Below are positions 37,201 through 49,200 of a stretch of 64,000 nt of DNA, one piece after another (position 1 is the stretch's first letter; each line of letters begins with the position of its first letter). Where the stretch lies: contig OX465281.1 in assembly GCA_949987705.1 (NCBI GenBank), positions 198,697,112 to 198,761,111 on the forward strand, in the 5' to 3' direction. A program made the translations under genes and the position numbers. This stretch comes from Thereva unica. Its lineage: Eukaryota; Arthropoda; Insecta; Diptera; Therevidae. Below the pieces are notes generated by a model. It searched no databases. It was not told where the DNA came from and saw nothing but the letters and a program-made list of their open reading frames with translations.

Positions 37201-40200
37201 TATCGAATGTTTTCAAACGATCGTATTCTTGTTTCAAGTTTAACATTTTGAATGAGTGTAACAGGTTTTATATCACGTCTTTTATATCAATCCAAGTATT
37301 GTGTTTTGATGGAAAACCAAGCCACTTCACTAGAACCTGATTACCGCGTCTTTTTATAACCTTTTCTACTAAATAGACATCAGGGTTTTTCACAGGAGCT
37401 ATTTCTGGTTCATAAAATCTGCCTTGAATTATATTTCCCTGGTAATCTTCCAGAATATATGTTGTTGGGTAAACAGATTTAACTTCTTTTATTTTAAAGA
37501 TCTCTGTGGACCAATTAGGTGTATAACCTTTTTCGAATACATGTTTATGTCTACTTATACGAACAAAATCACCTGCTTTGTATTTAGACTTTGATTTTAT
37601 TTTGGGGTAATTATACACAGATAATAAACGTTTTTCGTTACGCGGTCGAACATCTACTGGTCTCATCTTAATCGTACGATGTTTTGTTGTATTGTAGTCA
37701 TCTGTCAGCTTGGTCAACATGCTAATCCAGTGATAATTGCCATTCATGCTGAATTCTTTCCACATTATATTTTTCAATGTTCTGTTAAATCTTTCTACAA
37801 TTGAGGCTTTCAGAGTACTGTAGCTGGAATAATGGTTTATTTCGTAATCTTTCATCAGTTGACGAAACGGTTTATTAAAAAACTCTTTTCCATCATCGGT
37901 TTGTAAATTTCTTGGAATCCGTCCTGTATTAAAAATCGACTGCAATGCTTTTACAACTTCTGATGCCTTTTTAGATTTTAAAGGCAGTGTCCATGCATAC
38001 TTTGAAAAGGTATCAATTACAGAGAGAAGAAAACGAAACCCCTGATTTTCTGATGAGTAAGAACCCATCTCGACCAGGTCTGCCTGCCACAAATCATCTA
38101 TACCTTTGGTAGTGACATGTCGACGTTTAAAATTTTTTCGCACTGGTTTATGCAGTTCGTTGATTATCTGTCTTCTGCTCATTGTGCAGAATGTATAAAT
38201 ACCTGCAGTTGAATGACCAGTTTATATACAAAGCAAAAATGATCAAGTTTAATCACCCATTTACAATGATGGTTGCGGGGCCTTCGGGATGCGGCAAAAC
38301 AACATTTATAAAAAATCTTCTTAATACTAATAAGGTATTTATACAACCGCAAATTAGAAAAATTATATGGTGTAATGCAGAACACGGTGCACTACCTACG
38401 GATATCAAACTGCAAAACATCGAATATTTAAATGCTATACCAGAGGAGTTTGTAAATCATGAAAACGAGCCAACATTGATTGTTATAGATGACATGATGT
38501 TAAATGGATTTAGTAAACAAGTTTGTGAACTCTTTACTAAGGGGTCTCATCATCGTAATTTCTCAGTAATTCTTGTGACACAAAACGTATTCCATCAAGG
38601 AAAATTCAGTCGTGATATATCGCTCAATTGTAAATATCTTGTTGTATTTAAAAACCCCCGGGATAAAAGTCAATTTACACATCTAGCCCGACAAATTTAC
38701 CCAGAAAATAGTTATGAACTCGTGAGAATATATAAAGAGATAGCTCAAATACCTTACGGGTATTTGCTTATTGATTTAACTCAAGACATTAACGACATCT
38801 TAAGATTTCGAACTGACATATTTAATAAACACTTTGTAACCTGTTTTTGTCCGCAAAATTCTTTAAATGGTAAGAATGGTGTCACGAATGAAACGATTAA
38901 GGGACAACAAGCATATGCTATATGTGCTTAAAAAGGCTAAACCAAATCTAAGAAAGTCCATCATACAAAATGCTGACCCTGAGGTAATAAAAACTCTTTG
39001 TGAAATTACGCTCAACACCTTAAAAGGTAATCATATGCCGCATGGAAATATCTATAACTCACTGTGTAAGTATAAAAAGGACATGCGTAAATTGATTTGT
39101 GCAAAGAGATCTGTTGCTAAACAGCGTAAAATACTAGTGCAACGAGGAGGTTTTTTACCAATTTTATTAGGAAGTGTACTATCAGGAGTTATTGGCTCAT
39201 TAATTGAAAAATATGCATAGAAATAATGGACTTAACAAGATGCTACTTCTGTCGCCAGAAGTTTACAACAGGCTTAAAGATGAAATTGAAATGAACGCAA
39301 ATCAGTCCATTTTTGATAGAGCAATGAATAAAATACTGCAGAATAAAGACATGAATGATTCAGAAAAATGGTATAGCTATCGAAATCAACTAATTTCATT
39401 TTTAAATCACAATCGGAAATCCAAACGAACGTTGGATAAAGAAACAAATTTATACTTGCCACGTGAACATAATGTCAGACAAAAAAGTTTAAGAGATAGT
39501 ACCACACAAACGAAAATTATTTTTAAAGATGATGTGTTAACACAGACTTCACCACCACCAGCAAAGGATTTCCTAGCTGAAGAAGAAGAAGTCTTTGAAG
39601 AAGCACATAACATAACCCCACCAAGAAGATCTTTATCACCAGCCGCTAAAAGACGATTATCAGCTAGCGGAATAGCAAAAACTCTAAGACCACCACCAAA
39701 ATTACTAAGAACAACAGCTCCACCTAATGCACGTGAAAAGGATTATAAAATAATCACTGCTGAGGATGGTGTAACTCAGTATACTGTACCTGCGGCTATG
39801 AGTCCCGATGAAGCTAGCGAACATATAGATGAATTAGAACAAAGTGAAAAACAAAAAGCAGCCCAGAAACAGTCTATATTAATACCCTCTCAGCTAGAAT
39901 CTGGTCAATATATGCTTTCATTTCCTTTACGCAAGCTCGGTACTAGACAGAGTGAGCGTTTGAAGACTAAAAAGGATAGACCTGCAAGTACTTCTGACAT
40001 TCCTTGGGAAAGACTGTAAACAATGCCGGTGGAAATAAAAGAAAATGATTTTTATGTATGCCTTTTGAGTAATAACTCTATGCAATTTTACCCGGAAAAT
40101 ACGCTATCGGCTTTTACAAATGCGCTTGCGAAACCATGCAAGTTTCATGGAAACTGGTGTGTTGGAATAACTGAAATTGCATTACCAAATTTTGAAATAA

Positions 40201-43200
40201 CAAAACGTGCAATCTCCAACAACGGGGGAAATGTGCGTAAACGAGTGAGGCGTGAATATGACCAGTTAAAGGAAACTAGAAAGCAGCATCAAAAGGATTT
40301 TAAAATACTTAGCATCAAAATAAATGAAAATGTAAAACTTGAATGGACACCAGAAAATCTTGAACAAGTTAGTTACAGACCTGGACAAATAAACCTTTCA
40401 GCATTTTTATTAACATTTTATAATGCAGTTACACCTTCATGGTATACCATGTACTTGAATGATGTTAAATCGAAAATGTGGAAGCGCTTAGAAGAAGACC
40501 ACTTTAATGAAGTTATCCCTGAAATAAACTATAAGCAAGAGCCAAATGAATACATATTGCACATATATCAAGGAAAAAAGACTTCAGAAAACGTTGTTTT
40601 AAAATATAAGAACTATGAATCAATTGAAGATTTTGTTGATGATGTATTTGGTCAAGTTCCTAGGAAGAATAGAAAACATCCTGTTTTGAAGAATACAATA
40701 GACAATTATACACATCCAACGGCTAGCATAAAAACAGCTGAAAATAAAGAGAAAAAAGGTAGTGAAAAGAAGCATGATGTATTCGAACTCCGTTTAGAGG
40801 AGTTGGGTGTTACGATAAAAATAAAAAAACCACTACCCTCACACTTGAATGTTAAAGATCTCATGACATTGCTTTTAGCTAATTTACACTTTGACGATAA
40901 ACAACTTAGCGAAGAAGAAAAACATAAGCGAATTATTGAAATTAAAAATACAATTTTTGAAATATTGAATAGACTAAAGAAAGATTCACTCAAAGCAAAG
41001 GCACCCGAGCAACGGAAAATAACTAAAAACAGTGATATTTTGCAGGTCCCATATGAAAAACAAAGCTCGGGCGAATTTTTATCTACACCAGTACCTATTA
41101 ATACAAACATAGATAATCTGTCAAACTTCATCACAGATGTATTTCTCCAAACACCTGAAAACAAACGCAATCCTGATGCCTTGTTGACAGAAATAAAAGA
41201 GTCATTTGACACTGCGGGCTTACGCCAAGAGCACATGTCAATAATGGAAAAAATTAATTCTCTTGATACAACAATTAAAGAATTGATGTTGCGATTACCA
41301 AGAAGTACACCGGAAACTGTAAAAGATTGCCCTGAGAAAAATATAATACATATATACACTGATATTATACAACCTAGAGCTATAGGCGACAAGCTAGTAA
41401 GATATCTACGAATAATACCGATTCAAGGGTGTGGTACTATATTAAGATTTGAGCATGTAGAATACTGTCCTATTGAAAAAACTTTTATTGAAAGTATTTC
41501 TATAAAAATAACTGATCATCAAGGGGAGTTAGTAGACTTTAAAACAAATTATATTCCTACATATGTAATGCTTCATTTTAAGAGACAATAAAAACTATAA
41601 ATATTTGCACAACAGGCTGTTCTTGCATAGTATAAATAGAATTACGAGATGGATTCCTATTATATACGTTATTATTTAATACAAAGCGGCGGTGGTCTGT
41701 CAGATATTGGAGAACTATATCGTGGTCCACTTATTTATCAACGTGGAAGAGGAATCGGTAGTTTCTTCAGTGCATTATTTCGACACTTAAAACCTCTAGC
41801 TACATCAGGATTAAAAACATTAGCACAACAGGCTGTAAAAACAGGACAAGCTATAATACAAGATAAAAACATCAACAACAAATCAGTTAAAGATATTTTA
41901 AAGGAACAAGGTCGAGTTGCTGTTCAAGATTTAGCTCAGAAAGGTATAAATAAACTGTTTGACGGTATGAGCGGTGCAGGTATAAAAAGACCCAATCCGT
42001 TTACAACTTTACATTTAAAACCAGCTGTTAAACGCAAGAGACGTGGAAAAACACCTAAACGGTCGAGAAATTGTAAAGCTAAAAATCAAAGAAAAGGAAT
42101 AAAAGCAGGAGTTTTGAAAACAAAACGAAAGATACGTAAACGTATACTGGACATATTTGATAAATAATGTCGTACAAAGAATGCATGAAATCAGAGCTGG
42201 ATCTTTTTTCCACACCACCAGTTCAAAGCAATATTTTGAAAACAGAAGAAGTAGCATATAAGCCAATAGCCTCACTCGACAACTCCTCCGTTCTAGAGTT
42301 TGTAACTTTGGGTCATGGAGACACATACCGTGATTTATCTAGCATCTATCTTCGTTTAAAATTGCAATTAATTAAAATAAAAGATGGAAAAGAAGAACTT
42401 TATACGAATGATGGCGATGCTCCAGGTCTAATAAACAACATTTTACACTCCATATTTCGTCAGTGCACCGTATATTTGAATGGAAAACCAATTGCTCAAA
42501 CCGACCATAATTACAATTATCGCGCTTATATTGAAAATTTGTTAAATTATGGTAGAGATGCCGCATCTACCCATTTGGAGTCGGTCGGCTGGTATCTTGA
42601 CAAAGATGACACGGAAATTGCAGATATCGATAAACCCGTCGCTGAATTACATCAAGGCTATCTAGATCGTCAAAAACTCTTCAATAAAAGTAATGTAGTT
42701 GAATTGATGGGGAAAATCCATACTGATTTGCTTAATCAGGATAAGTTGCTATTAAACGGTGTCGATTTACGGGTAGTTTTATCGCTTGAAAAACCAGAAT
42801 TTTATATTCTATCCAAGGACGGAACCGACTCACCACAATTAAAAATCTTAGATGCAACAATGTACATGAACCACGTAACCGTCAACCCGAATATTTTATT
42901 AGCACATGAGACAGTTCTACAGCGTTCAAATGCCTTATACCCATACAAGCGAGTTGAAGTTAAAAGCTACACTATTCCCGCAAGCACATTCACACTTTCA
43001 CTGGATAATATTGTCATTGGACAGTTACCGAACTTAATAATATTTGGTATGGTGGACAATGATGCTTACACTGGCAGAAGAACAAAGAACCCTTTCAACT
43101 TTAAACATAACAACATTACCAGATTCAATTTATCCGTGAATGGCGTACAGATACCAAACCAACCTCTCGAATTTGACTACTCAAAGGAAAATCCGATTAG

Positions 43201-46200
43201 TACACGCGGATACAATACGTTATTCAGAGGAACAGGTATTCATTACTTCGATAAAGGTCATCAAATATCCAAGACATTATTTGACAAGGGATGTTTTCTT
43301 CTCGCTTTTGATTTAACAACAGACAATTCATATAACGCGACTTGCGGCAATTTACTAAATCAAGGGACGGTACGAGTTGAAGGAAAATTTAGAGACGCTT
43401 TAAAAAATAGTGTGACATGTATTGTATATGCTGAGTACGATGGAAGCATTGAAATTGACAAGGATCGAAATGTTTACACCAACTTTTAAATCTATATAAG
43501 ACGGATACTTTCAACAAACTGTTAGTTGACAAATTGCTTTACTATAGTAACAATGAGCTGTTTAATTAACGCGGAATACTTTTGCGGAGGTGAATTTACC
43601 TTCTTTAAAAAAGTCTCTTTAGCTGGATTCACTGTACAAAATAAAACATTTACAAAGGAAATAATTTTTAAATATCCAACATCTAGTTTGGAATGCAGTG
43701 AACAACAATCAAGTAAATTTGGTAATCTTGAACTAAAACGTATGGATGAAGACCTTATAAAAACTCTAGCGAAATTTAAGACAATCTTTGTTCGTGGTAC
43801 ATCAACTAAGGAGTTTATAAATAACTATGTTACATCTCTTACCGAGGTCATTGACTTAGAAGCAGCATTTACCTGTGAACAAGAATGAACACGATCGAAC
43901 TTGCAACTGCATTGACAAATAATCGCCTAACAAACAAGTTTTTTAGAGGAGTCTTCCCCTGCAACCATCTACCACAAAAAATAAAAAAACCCGCATGCGT
44001 CATAGCTAATACGGATCCATCACATAAAGACGGAACTCACTGGGTTGCATTTTATTTCCCGAAACAAGGTCCTGCAGAGTACTTTGACTCATTTGGAAGA
44101 TATCCCACCAATAAGTTTTTTCAAAGATTTCTTTTAAATAATTCAAAGACTTTTTTAAATAATAAAAAACGTTTGCAGGGACAATTTTCATCGACATGTG
44201 GACATTATTGTTGTGTATTTCTATATTCTCGGTGTAGAGGAAAGAGCCTAAAGAATTTTTTAACACAATTCTCTTCGAGCGATTTCAGTTTAAATGATAA
44301 TAAAATAGTTAATTTATACTTGAAGAATTTTACACAAAGTGGTGGAGACTTTTGTAACCAATCATGTAAAGCCGAGATCAGCACTATAAAAACACTGAAC
44401 AAAAGCTGTTAATATTTAATGTTAAAGTTTAATTTGAGTAACATGGAGCCATCACGTAAAAGACAGAGGACCACTGGTGCTAAAGGAAAAAAGAAGCTGT
44501 CCAAATGCGAAGCAGAAGTTGTCGGTGAAAATCTCTTATTAAATTACACGTACCATTTGGACGACTGCCATAACTGGAAGATAATACTCGGCTTTGACCC
44601 AACATCGTTCGAGGCGAAAATAGTATTTCAGCGTTATGGGCTCATCCCAATATCAGCATCCTATCCCGAATGGACATCTATTTACAACTATCTTGGTGCT
44701 TTAAAAACGAAAATGGAAAATTCATCTTCAGCAAATCAGACGAAGGAGTACAAAATCCCCATTGGCAGTGGCAGCATCACTCTAAGGCAAGCGGAACTTT
44801 GTAAATTATTTGAAATGCTGAAATTTTTAAACATCGTTATGTATCACAATAACAATGCTTCAGAGAGCGTGAAAGAATATTATAAGAAGTACATTGAAAA
44901 ATGTAAAGAAAAAAATGTATTAACATTAGCATGTGAAGATTTTTTTATTCCAAGTCGAACATCTTATGTACACTTAAATTATTCTCGACTTTTTTATGAA
45001 ATACCTTTGTATTGTATTGCAAATCTTGTTTTTGATACGATAAATTTTGACTGCAAATAAATAAATAAATAAAATACAACTAAAAAATTCTTTTATTTAA
45101 AACATTTATTCACTAGCATGTACAAATAAATATTAAAACAATTTTGTACGGCACATCTTAGACTAGGTGATTTTCCATGTATAGTGCAGAAAGCTCCAAA
45201 ATTTTCCAAGTTGGCTAGTTTTGGTATTTCCAATTGGTTTATTTTCGCTTCCGGAAGGTATTTCTGAATAAATTTCTCCTTTTCTAGTCCTTTCACGTAA
45301 ATTGTTGCATTTGAATAATTCGACAGTATCTTGGGTAATTCGTTGTAATTAATAATGCCGCCGTTCCATCTTAATCCATTTATTTTTCTAAAGTTGAAAT
45401 CATTTTGCGAACGAGCTTTTGACGGTAGTTCATTATACGGGTATGGAGGCATAAAATAGTATAAACTTGGTATAAGCGACCCGTGATGCAAGACGGACAG
45501 CTCCTTAGCAAATAGCTGTCCGTTAATTCCACTGACAAATTGTACATCTAAAACAACTCTATCGGAACTCATAACTTTAACTACTCAAAGGAAAATATGT
45601 ATCAAACTATTTAAATTTATTTATTTTAAAGCTTTATATATGCTACTCGCTGCCTTGAGGCAAATGGACTGATGTTACTTCCAAACAAAATGTGTCAGTG
45701 CTTGCTCCTTCTGAATTGCTCTGGAAGATTTTCGCAATCATTTCCCAGATGTCACTAGTTTTTACATCAGATGCCAACTTATAATTTATCCATCCAGGGC
45801 CTCTTTCCCTAAAGCTGGCACCGCAAAAAGTAATACCAACATAGTCATTTGGTTGGATCGCCGTCATCACATGTTGAATAATGTCTTCAATGCTGCTCTT
45901 AAACCATGTTAAAGGTTCTACATTCCTTGGCGTGTCATTGATTTTAAATTCAATTTTGCGACCCCTCACATTGAAACGTTTGTTGTGGGTTATTATATCT
46001 CTAATGATGCTAAATTTAGCCATTTTTCAACAATGTTTTCTAAGCTATGCCAAGCACGCACGTTGCATATTGCTTTTGTTTCTCTGTTTATATAGGAGCT
46101 CGAAGGCACAATAATTAATTTAATGATTAATAAAAATCTGATATTACAAAATCCATTTAATTTTCCCGCATTTAAATGAAAAACGTATCATGTGCAATTC

Positions 46201-49200
46201 TTCTCTCTTTCACACTTTGTTTTGCATTTAATCTTACCCCGCGCTGAATCTCAGCTAGCAAAAAGTGTATTTTTTACCCGTCCCGATATTTATGAATGTA
46301 TCAAGTTCATTCATTCACCCGGTTTCATAATTTCAGATAGTAACAACAACACCATGCAATACTCGCCGAGAATCATCGGCATCGAAAGTATCCACAGTCA
46401 CCTGTCATGTACCCTGCAAACATTACAAGTTGAGATCGAGGTTTTTAAATATTGGCGATGGAAATTTAACTAAAAAATCATATAAAACATTAATTTTATT
46501 AATTTAACATAGTTTTAATAATTTAAAATATTAAAGACTAGTTGATAAAATGTTTTGCAAGGTAGTTATGTGATAAATCCACGGGTCTTGCATTTGTTTA
46601 CCTTCATCATCCACAGTATCTGTCTGTTCAGGTTATAACAAAAACAACAACCATGCAATAGTTGCACTGCAGCGCAACCGCTGTTTTTGCCGCTCAAGCT
46701 GCTGCTGCAGTTTTTGTTTTTGTTTCGCTTGGTCTTTCTTTTTCATATTCGCGGGCTCTTGCAGTTGTGATCACGATCATGTCCACGTTATTTTCATCGG
46801 CTCACTGGGCCGCAAGATCTAAAAATAGAATTTCACAACTGCATATGTACAGAAATAATCCAACTCCATCCAACTGTCGTCTTGGTCAAGTTGTCTAAGG
46901 CGTTGGTTTTTCTGTTCGCGATTTCCGTGGCGCTGGCGCTGGTTCGATTCCCAAGCAATGTGGGATTTTTTTGTGGAATAACTTTATTTATTTATTATTA
47001 TTTATTAAGTACACATCTTTTAGAGTAAGAAAAAAAGCATTGACGGGTATAGACTTGTTGTACAGAGTGTAAGATCCAAGGCACAATAATGAATAATTAA
47101 TTTAATGATTAATAAAAATCTGATATTACAAAATCCATTTAATTTTCCCGCATTTAAATGAAAAACGTATCATGTGCAATTCTTCTCTCTTTCACACTTT
47201 GTTTTGCATTTAATCTTACCCCGCGCTGAATCTCAGCTAGCAAAAAGTGTATTTTTTACCCGTCCCGATATTTATGAATGTATCAAGTTCATTCATTCAC
47301 CCGGTTTCATAATTTCAGATAGTAACAACAACACCATGCAATACTCGCCGAGAATCATCGGCATCGAAAGTATCCACAGTGTCTCAAGCTGCTGCTGCAG
47401 TTTTTGTTTTTGTTTCGCTTGGTCTTTCTTTTTCATATTCGCGGGCTCTTGCAGTTGTGATCACGATCATGTCCACGTTATTTTCATCGGCTCACTGGGC
47501 CGCAAGATCTAAAAATAGAATTTCACAACTGCATATGTACAGAAATAATCCAACTCCATCCAACTGTCGTCTTGGTCAAGTTGGCTAAGGCGTTGGTTTT
47601 TCTGTTCGCGATTTGCGTGGCACTAGTTCGATTCCCAAGCGATGGGTGATTGAATGACTTTATTTATTAATTTAATACAGAGTAAGAGAGAGTAACAAAA
47701 AAATATACAAAAATTGACAGGGAGGGTATATACTTATTGTACGTACAGAGTGTAAGACCGGTGCTCTGCAGAGGCCAGGGCACTTACAAAATCGATCAAT
47801 AACAGGTTCCGTCGCGGCTCTGACGATAGCTTCCGCCACAGCATAAACAAGTACCTACCAGCCCCCACCGGGTCCCCAGCCGAGCCCCCAGCCCAGCCCG
47901 GCCCCACCGAGTCCCTAGCCGAGCCCGGCCCAAGCCGAGCCCCAAGCCGAGCCCCGGCCCAAGCCGAGCCCGGCCCCACCGAGTCCCAAGCCACCGACCG
48001 ACCCTGACCCAGGTCCCGCCCAAGCAAACCAGTCCCACGGTCGTAGACCCCGTGACCTAGATCCATGGCCACCAACAGGTGATTGATTGATGGCCTTGAC
48101 CCAGATTCAATGGGCGGTGACCTTGACCTGGTTCCCAGGCTCAACCGACCCCCTACCTACTCTCATCGATCAGCGGAAGCGAATAAAACACGTCAACTTT
48201 GAGCAATACCGACGATTGAACAAAGAAGTTCGACAGAAAATGAATTCAGAACGCCAAGCGTACTGAAATAACGTTGTGGCCGACATGGAAGAAGCGGCGT
48301 CGAGGCATGAGTACCGGACGCTGTACCAGACAATCCGCTGGTTAGGCGGCAAGACAACATCAACAAACGACAACATAAAAAAATCGGGTGGAATTTTTGT
48401 GACTTCTCCCCATGAACGTCTGCAGCGGTGGAGAGAATTCTTCCACCAGCTGTACAACCACGATTCGCCGCAAGGTTTAGCACCCGAACCGCCGATTATC
48501 GAACAGCCGACGAATCAGTTTCTCGATACCGAACCGACAATTATCGAGGTGAAGATGGCAATAAAATCGCTGAAAAATGGAAAAGCGCCGGGAATATATC
48601 AAGTAACCGCTGAGATGATCAAAGCCGGAGGTGATGTCTTATCACAACGACTTCAAGTATGGCATTCAGAAAGAAACGGCGTGAAAGAAAGCGATCGTTG
48701 TCCCAATTTTAAAGAAAGGCGGCAGTCGGGAATGCAAGAACTATCGCGGTATTAGCCTTCTTTCGATCGTCGGCAAAGTATTTACGGTAATCATATAATC
48801 GAGGCTACAGAAACATCGAGAGCAAACGAGCCGGAAAGAACAAGCTGGATTTAGATCACATCGAGGATGTATTCGCCAACATTCGTACTGTGGGCCTCGG
48901 TAGTCTAGGGGTAAGGTGCCTGACTACTATCTCCAGAGGTCCCGGGTTCGATTCCCGGCGGTGCCACGGTCCTAGCCTTTCCCAATTTCCCGCCTACATA
49001 ACTTTCCTTCTTTCTTCTTCCCTCTTTGCATTCCTGATTCCTCCTGTCATAGCCTTCACTAGTTCTCTTCCCCGCTCCACCAAGCGCATGTCATCGGTTG
49101 GTTGATGAGATTCAACTCGTTTCAGGAGGCATAACACTCCAGCGAGTTGTTCTCGATGCCCCGATGTCAGAGTCGCGAAATGGTTGGGAGTAGGTGAAAT

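Larger units (their letters stand above)
36065..48161. mobile_element. Polinton/Maverick, 12.1 kb, complete ends, no polB
   Basis: Complete element: 5'-AG...CT-3' termini, 333/340-bp inverted repeats, 6-bp target duplication and an in-frame empty site in the host LINE. Gene order from the left: BIR protein (minus), integrase (minus), then on the + strand packaging ATPase, a small GGFLP protein, a 268-residue protein, penton-like capsid protein, pX-like protein, major capsid protein, RNase H-fold-like protein, protease and a 213-residue protein. Finally, two minus-strand genes lie at the right. All frames are open. The family's protein-primed DNA polymerase B is absent, and the element is shorter than the usual 15-20 kb. 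The ATPase, protease and capsid set implies a virus-like life stage. Confidence 0.95.

Noticed and set aside
40706..41392. 228-codon minus-strand frame inside the penton-like gene
   Set aside because: Shadow of the real + strand gene; its hydrophobic, Ser/Phe-rich composition is what the complement of a Lys/Glu-rich coding region gives.
46192..47588. Repeated 69-112-codon frames near the Polinton right end
   Set aside because: They are carried by the direct duplication, overlap low-complexity CTGCTG/TTTTTG sequence and match nothing known.
48893..48966. Functional tRNA gene
   Set aside because: The A and B boxes are good, but the acceptor stem does not pair and the sequence continues into a SINE body with A-rich tail.
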